A stretch of DNA of 64,000 nt from Prolixibacteraceae bacterium (GTDB taxonomy: Bacteria; Bacteroidota; Bacteroidia; Bacteroidales; Prolixibacteraceae): positions 1 to 64,000 of the forward strand of contig CANJNY010000014.1 in NCBI GenBank assembly GCA_947475715.1, read 5' to 3'. Shown piece after piece: positions 10,599-19,330 of this stretch (its first letter is position 1; each line of letters begins with the position of its first letter). The notes below the pieces were generated by a model. It was given only the letters and a program-made list of their open reading frames with translations, did not search any database and was not told the DNA's origin. A program made the position numbers and the translations under genes.

Positions 10599-12671
10599 TT
10601 ACAAATTTAGCTGATGAATAACTCCTATTTTCAGCCATCTGCCTGGCTCATGCACATTCCCGAAATCGTGATACCCTTTATTGAACAGGTTCGAAGCCTC
10701 AAGGTAACAGGTTGTCCGCTTCTTACTCCAGTATAACCGGCTATCAACCAGTATAAAAGGCTTATAATCAACTTCATTCCCATATTTAGACCCACCCCAG
10801 TTGGTATAGGTTCCGTTTCTGTCGATATATGTGATCTGCCAATTGATACCAATATTTTTAATAACCTTGTGAGTTACCCCAATATTTAGCTTATTCTTTA
10901 AATAATCAAGGATATACTGTGAAGCGTAGATGCCGGATTGTTTATTTTGTGTCAGGTATGACCATGAAATATTAATTGATTGGATAAATACTTTCATATC
11001 CAATAATTTAGCGGGATTTAATTTCGCCGAAAATTCAAGTCCATCTGTATTGAGTTGTGTTATATTTTGTGCATACCAAACATTATCAGCCGGTTTTCTG
11101 ACCCAGTCGATCATGTTATTCCCACTTCGGTGAAAATAGGCGATATGGCCATCAACCCCTTTAAACTGGTATTTAAAACCCGACTCATATTCAATGCTTT
11201 TTTCAGGTTGGAGTAAAATATTCCCCTTATTGGTCGGGCTTGAATAATACAAATCGGTAAAGGTTGGCATGCGAAGTGAAGAATTAACCGAGGAGTACCA
11301 TTTAATCGCAGTAGAAAGCTGATAACTCAGGTCTATCCCGGGGAAGAGATTCCATTTTGTACCTAATTGCGAATTCCAGTTTGCCATAACTCCTGCAGAA
11401 GCAGTAAAACGCTCCAGATAAATAGAGTGTTCGACAAATAAACTCATATTTGAGCGGTTATCCGATTTGGTAAAAAACTTGCCCGCCTCTCCGGGGACCG
11501 GAATTGGATTTACAAGTGGTGTTCCCAGCACATTACTCCTGATATTTTCACTTCTGAAATCTGCCCCAAAAGCCGTTTTTCCAAGTGAGGTGGTAAACCA
11601 GGCATTTAAATTTGTTCCAAAAACATCGGTTAGATGATAGTTGTGACCTTTGTACCATGAAGCAGCTAATTCAGGATATCTGTAAAGTTCAAAGCGGTCC
11701 TGGTTCCTGCGCCAATAGAGAGATGGGGTGAAATGTACGACCTTTCCGGTTTCGAGTTTAACTGAAGCAAAGGTCGTTTTAACATGCTCAAATTGATCGG
11801 GATAGGCCGGGGTATAAAAACTATTTGCTCCAAAACCTCTGTCGGTAATTCCGGCCTGCCAATCCAAAGCAGCACCTTTTGTGATTAGCTTACCCTGATA
11901 AAAGGCATCGGTAAGGGAAAAGTCGGTATTTTTAATATACCCATCTGAATTACGGTGATCTGCAGAGATAAAATTTTTCACCTTACCTGAGACAAATGTT
12001 CCAGACAGCCCGGAATCATGATACCCATTTTGGCCGCCACTAATGCGCACTTTAAGGTTTGAATTGTCCGTGGTTCCTGTAATGATGTTGATTGCTCCGG
12101 CTAATGCGTTGGGTCCATAGATGCGGGATGCAGGTCCTTCAAGGATCTCGATGCGGTCGATGGCATCGAAACTGACCGGAAGATTGAGTGAGTGATGACC
12201 TGTTTGAGGGTCATTGATGTTAATTCCGTTAAGCAGGATCAGAACCTGGTCGAACGAACCTCCGCGAATACTGATATCGGTTTGAACTCCCAGACCTCCG
12301 CGTTGCCTGACATCAACACCGAGTGCATACCGCAGTAAGTCCTGAATACTCTGAACCGGTGCCGATTGAATCTCTTCCTTTCCGATGACTTTAACGATGC
12401 GTGCAACCTGCGAAAAGGCAACAGGAGCACGCTGTGCGCTGACCACAACCTCTTCAACTTCAATATCTTTCATTGAGGTGATCGAGTCGTGTCCGGCAAT
12501 TATCATGTTTCTTTCCGCATTGGCAGGAATAGCGAATACCAAATAGGTGATACTTAAACACCCGATTCGAACCATTTTGTGGAGACTCTGAAAAATAGAA
12601 TACCCCTTCCTTCCAAATTTCCTGAATGTTAAAACATGATTTGCCCGGCGCACCAGACTTTTTTGTTTCAT
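10599..12671 (-). CDS. TonB-dependent outer membrane receptor, BtuB-like
   Basis: 690 aa. An N-terminal extension rich in basic residues (RKFGRKGYSIFQSLHK) precedes a hydrophobic export signal ending near AIPANA; this long leader is typical of Bacteroidota TonB receptors, so the upstream ATG at 12671 is kept. Then come a TonB-box-like stretch (EEVVVSAQRAPV), a plug domain (about 75-195, with DISIRGGSFDQVLILLNG and IEILEGPASRIYGPNALAG) and a 22-strand type barrel ending in an aromatic/hydrophobic C-terminus. The plug resembles BtuB-type receptors for cobalamin or metal complexes, but no B12 riboswitch or transport partner is nearby, so the substrate is open. A -7 element lies at 12699-12706. 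Confidence 0.88.
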   Translation of the reverse strand: MKQKSLVRRANHVLTFRKFGRKGYSIFQSLHKMVRIGCLSITYLVFAIPANAERNMIIAGHDSITSMKDIEVEEVVVSAQRAPVAFSQVARIVKVIGKEEIQSAPVQSIQDLLRYALGVDVRQRGGLGVQTDISIRGGSFDQVLILLNGININDPQTGHHSLNLPVSFDAIDRIEILEGPASRIYGPNALAGAINIITGTTDNSNLKVRISGGQNGYHDSGLSGTFVSGKVKNFISADHRNSDGYIKNTDFSLTDAFYQGKLITKGAALDWQAGITDRGFGANSFYTPAYPDQFEHVKTTFASVKLETGKVVHFTPSLYWRRNQDRFELYRYPELAASWYKGHNYHLTDVFGTNLNAWFTTSLGKTAFGADFRSENIRSNVLGTPLVNPIPVPGEAGKFFTKSDNRSNMSLFVEHSIYLERFTASAGVMANWNSQLGTKWNLFPGIDLSYQLSTAIKWYSSVNSSLRMPTFTDLYYSSPTNKGNILLQPEKSIEYESGFKYQFKGVDGHIAYFHRSGNNMIDWVRKPADNVWYAQNITQLNTDGLEFSAKLNPAKLLDMKVFIQSINISWSYLTQNKQSGIYASQYILDYLKNKLNIGVTHKVIKNIGINWQITYIDRNGTYTNWGGSKYGNEVDYKPFILVDSRLYWSKKRTTCYLEASNLFNKGYHDFGNVHEPGRWLKIGVIHQLNL

Positions 12672-12698
12672 AATTAATTATTTTTAAATTTAACGTTA

Positions 12699-12706
12699 CA
12701 AAGGTA
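12699..12706 (-). promoter_or_regulatory. Putative -7 promoter element of the TonB receptor gene
   Basis: Minus strand reads TACCTTTG, an exact TAnnTTTG match, 28 nt before the start codon. No clear -33 TTTG at the usual spacing. Confidence 0.5.
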
Positions 12707-12834
12707 TTCAAAGATTTTATTTTATAGTTTTGGGGGAACCAATTATACAATTCTAATCTCTGAATTGATATTTAAATAATTACATAAATTATACCGAATA
12801 ATTTCACATTAGCAATCAACTAAATTAAAACTGG

Positions 12835-14274
12835 ATGAAAACAAACCGAAGGGATTTTGTTAAAATTGGAACTGTAGCCGGAATGGGTATTGCAGGAATT
12901 GGATTAGCTGACAATGCATTTGGTCAGAAAAAAGGTAAAACAAAGGAGCCTGCTCATGACCCTTCAATTGTCAGGGTTGGTTTTATTGGTATTGGAGGCA
13001 GAGGGAGTGGTCATGTTCATGATTCAATCACAGTTGGAGGAATCGAGGTTGTTTCGATTTGCGATATTAGTCAGGAGGCAATTGACAATGTCCTGGGCAT
13101 AGTGGCAAAGAATGGAATGAAAGCTCCAAAAGCCTACACCGGCAGTGATCATGCCTTTGAAGAGATGCTTAAAAATGAGGTTCTTGATGCTGTAATTATT
13201 GCAACCCCATGGGAATGGCATGTTCCAATGGCCATTGCCTCGATGAAAGCAGGAGTGCCATATACCGGAGTGGAAGTTTCAGCAGCCAATACCATTGAGG
13301 AGTGTTGGGACCTTGTGAATGTGCATGAGCAGACTGGAAATCAGGTGATGATCATGGAGAATGTCTGTTACCGCCGTGATGTTATGGCCATTCTGAATAT
13401 GGTCCGGACCAATCTTTTCGGAGAGTTAATCCATTGCCGCTGTGGTTACGAACACGACCTTCGTGGAGTAAAATTCGATGTCGAAACGAACGATCTTAAA
13501 ATTGGTAAAGAGGCTCATTCAGAAGCAAAATGGCGAGGCCTGCACGCTGTAAAACGCAATGGCGACCTCTACCCTACTCATGGGCTCGGCCCAATTGGGG
13601 TATATTTAGATATCAACCGTGGAAACCGGTTCCTGACTATTTCGGCGATGGCCACAAAAGCCAGGGGTTTAAGCAAGTTTGTTGATGACCATACTCCCAA
13701 AGATCATCCATATCATCATATCAATTTTAATCTGGGAGACATTGTCACCTCGATGATTAAATGTGCCAACGGTGAAACAATCATTGTAACTCATGATACC
13801 AACCTGCCACGTCCTTACTCACTCGGATTCCGTGTTCAGGGTACCAATGGGATCTGGAAAGGTGAAGGGGGCGGCGAATGGAGTGATGCCGGCGAGCAGA
13901 TTTATATTGAAGGCAAGAGTGAGCCCCATCATTGGGACAAGGCTGAGGCGTGGTTAACAAAATACGATCACAAATATTGGCGCGAAAAAGGTGAAAAGGC
14001 TACCGGCTCTGGCCATGGGGGGATGGACTTTATCATGCTCAACGACCTTTTCGATGCGGTTCGGAATAAAAAGCCGGTTCCACTGGATGCTTATGACGCA
14101 GCGGCATGGAGTGCCGTTTCAGCGTTATCCGAAATGTCAGTTGCAAGGGGTGGTGCACTGGTTGATTTCCCCGATTTTACCCGCGGACAATGGATTAAAC
14201 GTCATCCGGGCTTTGCCACCGATGAGAAGTTTCCCACAGATCCGGAAAGAGATTTCATCAATAATACATTTTAA
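12835..14274 (+). CDS. Gfo/Idh/MocA-fold glycosidase, GH109 type
   Basis: 479 aa. A twin-arginine signal (NRRDFVK, residues 4-10, then a hydrophobic stretch ending near DNAFG) indicates folded export with cofactor bound. The NAD-binding Rossmann motif GFIGIGGRGSGH is at 49-60. The motifs ATPWEWHVPMA (123-133), EVSAANTIEECWDLV (147-161) and MENVCYRRD (174-182) are those of family GH109, NAD-dependent alpha-N-acetylgalactosaminidases that work by a transient oxidation mechanism. The substrate is inferred from the family only; other GH109-like enzymes act on different glycosides. Single-gene unit ended by a hairpin at 14298-14324. Confidence 0.85.
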   Translation: MKTNRRDFVKIGTVAGMGIAGIGLADNAFGQKKGKTKEPAHDPSIVRVGFIGIGGRGSGHVHDSITVGGIEVVSICDISQEAIDNVLGIVAKNGMKAPKAYTGSDHAFEEMLKNEVLDAVIIATPWEWHVPMAIASMKAGVPYTGVEVSAANTIEECWDLVNVHEQTGNQVMIMENVCYRRDVMAILNMVRTNLFGELIHCRCGYEHDLRGVKFDVETNDLKIGKEAHSEAKWRGLHAVKRNGDLYPTHGLGPIGVYLDINRGNRFLTISAMATKARGLSKFVDDHTPKDHPYHHINFNLGDIVTSMIKCANGETIIVTHDTNLPRPYSLGFRVQGTNGIWKGEGGGEWSDAGEQIYIEGKSEPHHWDKAEAWLTKYDHKYWREKGEKATGSGHGGMDFIMLNDLFDAVRNKKPVPLDAYDAAAWSAVSALSEMSVARGGALVDFPDFTRGQWIKRHPGFATDEKFPTDPERDFINNTF

Positions 14275-14297
14275 CAAAAATCAGTTATTTAAAACAG

Positions 14298-14324
14298 CAG
14301 AGCCAGGGAAATTCCCTGGCTCTG
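14298..14324 (+). terminator. Terminator hairpin after the GH109-like gene
   Basis: Perfect 13-bp inverted repeat (CAGAGCCAGGGAA / TTCCCTGGCTCTG) 24 nt after the stop codon, followed by a weak T-rich stretch. Confidence 0.7.
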
Positions 14325-14402
14325 TAAATTTATATCCGGCATTTCAAAAGGTATTTACGCTCTCAATTAGAGGTGCACCCTTGCATCAGTGATCAGGATA
14401 AA

Positions 14403-15086
14403 TTAATTTCTTCTGACACCCATGTACATCATGATGTAATACAATAGGGTTGCCAATGAACCTAATGCTGCAACGATGTAAGTATAACCGGCCCATTTCA
14501 AAGCATCCTCTGCTTTAAGATGAGTCTGTGAATTGGTAACACCAGAGGTTCTGATCCAGATTAATGCACGATGGCTGGCATTAATCTCAACGGGTAAGGT
14601 AATAAAACTGAACAGGGTTGTCAATGCAAATAAGACAATTCCTGCCAGTAATATTGCAGGAAAAGTATTAATCATCAGAATCCCGGCTAATAATATCCAC
14701 TGCATCCATTGTGAGGCAAAGCTGACAACCGGCACAAGTCCTGAACGTAATCCAAGCCATTGATAAGCTGCCGCATGCTGCAGGGCATGCCCGCATTCAT
14801 GTGCTGCAACCGCAGCTGCCGCGACACTCCTGCCGTGATAAACATCGTCGCTCAGATTAACCGTTTTGGTTGTTGGGTCATAATGATCGGTGAGCTTCCC
14901 TTCAACCGATTCAATCGTCACATCCCTGATGCCGTTATCCTGCAACATTTTCAGAGCCACTTCCTTCCCGGACATTCCATTAGAAGTCGCTATCTCTGAA
15001 TATTCCTTGAACCGCTTTTTTAACTGATGGCTTATTAACCAACTTGCAAGCGCAAAAACGATAAATATTATCCAACTTCCCATCAT
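14403..15086 (-). CDS. Membrane zinc metallopeptidase, YugP family
   Basis: 227 aa. One N-terminal membrane helix (about 3-20), a cytosolic or periplasmic catalytic part with the zincin motif HECGH at residues 96-100 (HExxH), then two or three hydrophobic segments (about 115-165 and 195-220). This layout matches the PF04298 (YugP) family of putative neutral zinc metallopeptidases. The substrate is unknown. The motif IALINASHRALIW-like segment near 170 contains Glu residues that could supply the third zinc ligand. Single gene, divergent from the small secreted protein at 15259. Confidence 0.85.
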   Translation of the reverse strand: MMGSWIIFIVFALASWLISHQLKKRFKEYSEIATSNGMSGKEVALKMLQDNGIRDVTIESVEGKLTDHYDPTTKTVNLSDDVYHGRSVAAAAVAAHECGHALQHAAAYQWLGLRSGLVPVVSFASQWMQWILLAGILMINTFPAILLAGIVLFALTTLFSFITLPVEINASHRALIWIRTSGVTNSQTHLKAEDALKWAGYTYIVAALGSLATLLYYIMMYMGVRRN

Positions 15087-15258
15087 AGCTTTAAAATTTT
15101 ATTTCATTCAATTTAATAGCACAACAGTATCAAATTTCCAGCCAAAAATCAAAGAACTGCAAAAATGTCATAAAAAAAGACCATTTTTTAAAACTTTATA
15201 ACTCTTTTTTTCGTATTTTCATAAAAATATCCAGCAGTGACTTATTAATTCAAAACCA

Positions 15259-15561
15259 ATGAAACGAATTATCACTTTTTTTCTCTTAATTGGGTTCCTG
15301 ATCACTTTTCTTCCTTTACCCAACCTTGCGAGCCCTCAAAAGCGGCATGATTCGGAAATCCCTCAGAACCGAAAATTAAAACGGCAACAGAAAATGGAAG
15401 TAGCCACCCTTGAAGCAAATAAAAAGGAGCAATTAGCCAAAGAACAAAAAAAGAGGAATATCGAGGCCAAGGAAAAGTCTGTTGACAAGAATAAAAAGGT
15501 TAAAAAATTCACAACAGACCAGGATTTACCGGAAACAGTCAAAAAAAGGAATATCCCTTAA
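15259..15561 (+). CDS. Small secreted lysine-rich protein
   Basis: 100 aa. A clear signal peptide (MKRIITFFLLIGFLITFLP..., cleavage likely near NLAS) is followed by a very basic, helix-prone mature part of about 75 residues, rich in Lys, Glu and Gln with KEQLAKEQKKRN-type stretches. No family recognised. It ends 8 bp before the convergent DUF502 gene. Composition suggests a periplasmic or surface nucleic-acid or polyanion-binding peptide, but that is only inference. Codon use does not look foreign. Confidence 0.6.
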   Translation: MKRIITFFLLIGFLITFLPLPNLASPQKRHDSEIPQNRKLKRQQKMEVATLEANKKEQLAKEQKKRNIEAKEKSVDKNKKVKKFTTDQDLPETVKKRNIP

Positions 15562-15568
15562 CGTACAT

Positions 15569-16150
15569 TTATTCCTCAGTAAAATCGACTCCGGCAACAC
15601 CTCCTGAAACAATAAATTTCATTGCTTCAGTGGGCGGAATAGAAAGTGGCCTAATATTAGCAGAGGGGACAAAATATATTTCCCCTGAAAACCCGTATGA
15701 AAAAGGGCAATAAACGGTAACCAACTCATTTTCGTCTATTATAATTGGAATATCCTGAGTTAAAAACCCCATTTTCCATAAATTATTCTCGCTGCTGACC
15801 AGCATCATCACAGGTCGGTGGAATTTTCGTTCCTTTCCGATAAATGCAGAAAAAAGATCATTTATCGAAGAATAGATTAATTTTAGAAAAGGAGTTTTCT
15901 GCAGAATCCGGTTTACCAGTTTTTTAAATGGCCGTGCAAGAATGGTCTCTCCAACAATACCTAATAAAACAAGGAAGATAAAAATAATAAGTATCCCTAA
16001 TCCAGGGGTCTTAACCTCCAATTGCTCTTCCAGATAAGTCGACAGCAATCCATCTGTAAACATAAATATACGGTAAACAATGAATACCGTTAACCCCAAA
16101 GGAGCAACAAATAAAAGTCCCTGAATAAAATAGGTGAGTAATTTCTTCAT
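15569..16150 (-). CDS. DUF502 family membrane protein
   Basis: 193 aa. Two N-terminal membrane helices (about 6-27 and 50-72) are followed by a soluble domain with the motifs TPFLKLIYSSINDLFSAF and VTVYCPFSYGFSGEIYFVP, characteristic of DUF502. These proteins occur across bacteria and plant plastids; their biochemical role is not established. The start codon at 16150 gives a short charged N-terminus MKKLLTYF directly before the first helix, which is typical for the family. Convergent with the small secreted protein gene. Confidence 0.85.
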   Translation of the reverse strand: MKKLLTYFIQGLLFVAPLGLTVFIVYRIFMFTDGLLSTYLEEQLEVKTPGLGILIIFIFLVLLGIVGETILARPFKKLVNRILQKTPFLKLIYSSINDLFSAFIGKERKFHRPVMMLVSSENNLWKMGFLTQDIPIIIDENELVTVYCPFSYGFSGEIYFVPSANIRPLSIPPTEAMKFIVSGGVAGVDFTEE

Positions 16151-16231
16151 TCTTGCAGCAATTTATTTTGCTGCGAAGATACGAAAAACATCAGAGGGAT
16201 TTACCGTCGCATGTTTGACCGGTGAAATTTT

Positions 16232-16549
16232 TCAGGAAATTTTGATCATGGTTAATAACATCTTGAAGGGTGTAATGGATTCTACAGAATGGACAATACC
16301 CGAAGGTAATACAATGCAATCTCCTGTATTCATGGTGTTTCTAATCTCTCCAATTATAAAAACACACGCTCCGTCCACTACCTGAACCAGTGCGTCAAAC
16401 GGGGCAATATGCGGACTTAAACCCTGCCCCTTGTCAAATGCAAAGAGGGTGATTGTTCCGGTCTGTTTTTTAATAATTGTTTTGCTTACCACTGAATTCT
16501 CAGCATAAGAAATATGATCTGCCAACCGAAATAGTTTTGATACTTCCAT
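16232..16549 (-). CDS. Small cupin-domain protein
   Basis: 105 aa, a single cupin barrel. The conserved cupin motifs appear as SPHIAPFDALVQVVDG (about 46-61) and GDCIVLPSGIVHSVES (about 75-90); His47 and His87 are possible metal ligands, so a single metal could be bound. It lies about 105 bp downstream of the 4Fe-4S protein gene on the same strand and may share its transcript. Pairing of a cupin with an Fe-S protein and a Crp/Fnr regulator fits an anaerobic or nitrosative-stress response, but the hybrid-cluster gene hcp often seen in such sets is absent here. Confidence 0.8.
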   Translation of the reverse strand: MEVSKLFRLADHISYAENSVVSKTIIKKQTGTITLFAFDKGQGLSPHIAPFDALVQVVDGACVFIIGEIRNTMNTGDCIVLPSGIVHSVESITPFKMLLTMIKIS

Positions 16550-16654
16550 TTTTTAAGTTTTATTTCAAGAGCTGAAGACTTAACGGGTAAATCAATTCAT
16601 CTCTTTGATTATTAATTATTTAAAAATTAATTTTGAAAACGGCCTGGTTTCAGT

Positions 16655-17536
16655 TTAAACCCATTCTTCGCTGAGTATTTCCCCCCTGATGCTAACGGTA
16701 ATTGCTTTAACCGGAACTTTTCTTTCTGCACGGGATATAGCCATCCCGACCAGTTGAAGTAATCCTCCGCAACATGGAACCTCCATGATCAAAACCGTAA
16801 TTGTATTTATCTTTGCATTGTCAATCAACGAAATAATTTTTTGTAAATAAATCTCTTTTCCCTGATCCAGTTTTGGGCAAGCGATAACAAGTGTTTTGTT
16901 TTTCAGCCAGTTTGAATGAAAATCGCCTAAGGCAAAGGCAGAGCAGTCAGCCGCAACCAACAAATCGGACCCGATGAAATGAGAAGCACCTGGATTAATC
17001 AAATGCAATTGTACCGGCCATTGTCGCAATTGAGATTGTAGGGATCCCTTTAATGGTACATCTGCCATTTTAAATTCAGCTGGATCAAAAATGACTGTCC
17101 TGGAACCCGGACACCCTCCCCCGCATTCTGACTCAACAGGGGAATTAACTTGCTGATGAACAGCATTTTTCACATCATTTACCATAAAATTAAGTTTTGA
17201 TTCGTTTGCAATAAGATATCCCATCCCTTGTTTTAAAAATAGCGTCTCCTGATGTTCCCTTAAATGACGAAGGTGGGCCACTACGGTGTTAAATCCCTTG
17301 GAGACCATGATTTCCATTACCTTGACCTCATCGTAAGGCTCTGCTTCGCGTCTCTCAATCGTAATGGCTCCTTCCGGACAATGACCAATACAGGCCCCAA
17401 GTCCATCACACATCAGGTCACTTATCAAACGGACCTTACCATCAATAATCTGAAGGGCACCTTCGTGGCAGTTCGGAACACACAGTCCGCATCCGTTGCA
17501 TAAATCTTCATCAATCTTTATAATTTCCCGTTCCAT
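16655..17536 (-). CDS. 4Fe-4S ferredoxin-domain protein
   Basis: 293 aa, cytosolic. The N-terminus carries a two-cluster ferredoxin fold: CNGCGLCVPNCHEGAL (about 13-28) and CDGLGACIGHCPEGAI (about 43-58). Downstream lie further Cys motifs (ECGGGCPGSR near 138, AADCSAF near 190, ACPKLDQG near 212, VPCCGGLLQ near 255), reminiscent of the CCG-type cysteine motifs that bind non-cubane clusters in heterodisulfide-reductase-like proteins. Probably an electron-transfer or sensing protein. It is transcribed divergently from the Crp/Fnr gene, and an 18-bp inverted repeat sits near -40 of its predicted promoter. Confidence 0.82.
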   Translation of the reverse strand: MEREIIKIDEDLCNGCGLCVPNCHEGALQIIDGKVRLISDLMCDGLGACIGHCPEGAITIERREAEPYDEVKVMEIMVSKGFNTVVAHLRHLREHQETLFLKQGMGYLIANESKLNFMVNDVKNAVHQQVNSPVESECGGGCPGSRTVIFDPAEFKMADVPLKGSLQSQLRQWPVQLHLINPGASHFIGSDLLVAADCSAFALGDFHSNWLKNKTLVIACPKLDQGKEIYLQKIISLIDNAKINTITVLIMEVPCCGGLLQLVGMAISRAERKVPVKAITVSIRGEILSEEWV

Positions 17537-17606
17537 TTGTTGATTTTTAAATAAATATTCCTGGAAAACCCGGATAACATTTCTAAATTATCTCCGATAT
17601 TGATCA

Positions 17607-17614
17607 CAAAAATA
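17607..17614 (-). promoter_or_regulatory. Putative -7 element of the Fe-S protein gene
   Basis: Minus strand reads TATTTTTG (TAnnTTTG), about 70 nt before the start codon. The operator palindrome 17635-17652 is centred about 33 nt upstream of this element, i.e. near -40, the usual class II activator position. Confidence 0.5.
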
Positions 17615-17634
17615 GATGGACGAAGTGAAGCAGA

Positions 17635-17652
17635 GTGTAACATTTGTTACAC
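17635..17652. promoter_or_regulatory. Putative Crp/Fnr-family operator
   Basis: Perfect inverted repeat GTGTAAC-N4-GTTACAC in the intergenic region between the divergent Fe-S protein and Crp/Fnr genes. Arm length and spacer fit a Crp/Fnr dimer site. It overlaps the -33 region of the regulator's own promoter and lies upstream of the Fe-S promoter. Confidence 0.65.
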
Positions 17653-17658
17653 TTCGAT

Positions 17659-17666
17659 TATATTTG
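17659..17666 (+). promoter_or_regulatory. Putative -7 element of the Crp/Fnr gene
   Basis: TATATTTG, an exact TAnnTTTG match, 12 nt before the start codon. The short leader and the operator over the -33 region suggest autorepression. Confidence 0.5.
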
Positions 17667-17678
17667 TAAAAAAAAAGG

Positions 17679-18350
17679 ATGTTTGAAATACTTAAACTGT
17701 CACCCTTATTTGCCGGACTGGATACTTTGGAGATCAACTTATTGATTAATAAGGTATTTTATCAGATCCGGTCATTTTCGAATAACGAAGTTTTGGCTTT
17801 TTCCGGCGAGCGTGTTGAGAAGGCGATGATCCTTTTGGAAGGAAAACTTCAGGGTGAAATGGTTGACTTTTCGGGAAGTACCCTTAAAATTGAGGAGATA
17901 GAGCCACCTCAAATGGTTGCACCTGCATTCCTTTACGGGCCACAAAGTTTTTTTCCGGTTAATTTATCCGCGCTCTCTGACGGGAAAATATTAATTATTG
18001 TCAAAAAAGATTTTACCCAACTTTTGGCTAATGATCTCAGGGTTTTAAACAATTATCTTAATATTGTATCGGGAAAGGCTCAGTTCTTATCGCGAAAAAT
18101 TACATTTTTAAGTTTTAAAACGATCAGAGAAAAAATTGCATATTATTTATTGAATCATTTAAAAACAGGCATGATGATTGTTAGTTTGAATCAGAGTCAA
18201 AAAGGATTAGCTGAAGTTTTTGGCGTGGCACGTCCCTCATTGGCGAGAACAATCAGCGAAATGGAGGAGGAGCAGATTTTTCGTTGGGAAAGAAACCAGG
18301 TAATAATCTTAAATCTTCAGTCTCTCCGTTCAATTTTAGGTAAATATTAA
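17679..18350 (+). CDS. Crp/Fnr family transcriptional regulator
   Basis: 223 aa. The N-terminal cyclic-nucleotide-binding-like beta-roll (about 1-120, starting LFAGLDTLEINLLI) is followed by the long dimerisation helix and a C-terminal winged helix-turn-helix (about 145-223; recognition region GLAEVFGVARPSLARTISEME). No N-terminal Cys cluster like that of Fnr is visible, so a heme, cAMP-like ligand or no cofactor is possible. The stop codon overlaps the pabB start (TAATG), so the regulator is in one operon with pabB-pabC. It probably acts on the palindrome at 17635-17652. Confidence 0.88.
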   Translation: MFEILKLSPLFAGLDTLEINLLINKVFYQIRSFSNNEVLAFSGERVEKAMILLEGKLQGEMVDFSGSTLKIEEIEPPQMVAPAFLYGPQSFFPVNLSALSDGKILIIVKKDFTQLLANDLRVLNNYLNIVSGKAQFLSRKITFLSFKTIREKIAYYLLNHLKTGMMIVSLNQSQKGLAEVFGVARPSLARTISEMEEEQIFRWERNQVIILNLQSLRSILGKY

Positions 18351-19330
18351 TGGAAAATCTGGTTTGCACGAATTATATAGAGAAAATGAATAATTGGGGA
18401 GCTGCACGACAGCCCTTTATTTTCATTATTGATTTCGAAATGAAGACTCCTGTGGTTATTCCTTTGGATAAAGCCGCTGAAAATGGGATCTATTTCACAT
18501 TTGACAATCAAAATAATATTGATAATCCATTAGTTGAAAAGAAAGAGTTCACATTTAGCAAGATTCCGGTCAGCTATGAACGTTTCAAAAAATCGTTTGA
18601 TCAGATTTTATTGGAAATACAAAAAGGCAATTCATTTTTAACCAACCTCACTTTCCCCACTCCGATCACTACAACTTTAACGCTGAATGAGATTTTTAAT
18701 TTCAGTGAAGCCCCTTATAAATTGCTGTTTAAAGATTTATTTGTCGTTTTTTCGCCTGAGCTTTTCATCGAAATCAAGGGGGGTAAAATCTCCTCCTATC
18801 CGATGAAAGGGACCATCGATGGCTCAATTCCGAATGCCGAAAGTAAAATATTAAGTGATCCTAAGGAAACAGCTGAGCACCACACTATTGTAGATATGAT
18901 TAGGAGTGATATATCGAGGGTGTCAACAAATGTAAAAGTTGAGAAATTCAGGTTTTTAAATACAATTCAAACCCATAACAAGACTTTACTTCAGGTCAGT
19001 TCTGAAGTAACCGGTGAACTACCTGATGATTATCATGCCCATTTAGGTGATATTCTCTCCAGTTTACTCCCGGCCGGCTCGATTTGCGGGGCCCCAAAGA
19101 TAAAAACACTGGAGATAATCCGTAAAACGGAGATTTATGAAAGAGGATTTTATACCGGTGTATTTGGTTATTTTGATGGAAATGATCTTCGATCGGCTGT
19201 GATGATCCGGTTTATCGAAAAAAACGGATCAGATTTTCAGTTTAAAAGCGGTGGAGGGATCACCTTCTCAAGCGATCCGATTAAAGAATATCAGGAATTA
19301 ATTGATAAGGTGTATGTACCAATTCATTGA
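18350..19330 (+). CDS. pabB: Aminodeoxychorismate synthase component I
   Basis: 326 aa. It converts chorismate to 4-amino-4-deoxychorismate with a glutamine amidotransferase partner, in folate synthesis. Only the chorismate-binding domain is present (no separate N-terminal domain), the usual short form in Bacteroidota. Motifs: GNSFLTNLTFPT (about 95), SYPMKGTIDGS (about 148), DPKETAEHHTIVDMIRSDI (about 171), LLPAGSICGAPKIKTLEII (about 240) and FYTGVFGYFDG. These are the chorismate-enzyme signatures; the PIKGT-like motif is here PMKGT, as in PabB. Anthranilate synthase component I is the alternative but is longer. Coupled to pabC by overlap. Confidence 0.88.
   Translation: MENLVCTNYIEKMNNWGAARQPFIFIIDFEMKTPVVIPLDKAAENGIYFTFDNQNNIDNPLVEKKEFTFSKIPVSYERFKKSFDQILLEIQKGNSFLTNLTFPTPITTTLTLNEIFNFSEAPYKLLFKDLFVVFSPELFIEIKGGKISSYPMKGTIDGSIPNAESKILSDPKETAEHHTIVDMIRSDISRVSTNVKVEKFRFLNTIQTHNKTLLQVSSEVTGELPDDYHAHLGDILSSLLPAGSICGAPKIKTLEIIRKTEIYERGFYTGVFGYFDGNDLRSAVMIRFIEKNGSDFQFKSGGGITFSSDPIKEYQELIDKVYVPIH

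Noticed and set aside
12672-12834. Cobalamin riboswitch before the BtuB-like receptor
   Set aside because: The putative promoter lies only 28 nt before the start codon, which leaves no room for a riboswitch, and no B12-box-like sequence was seen.
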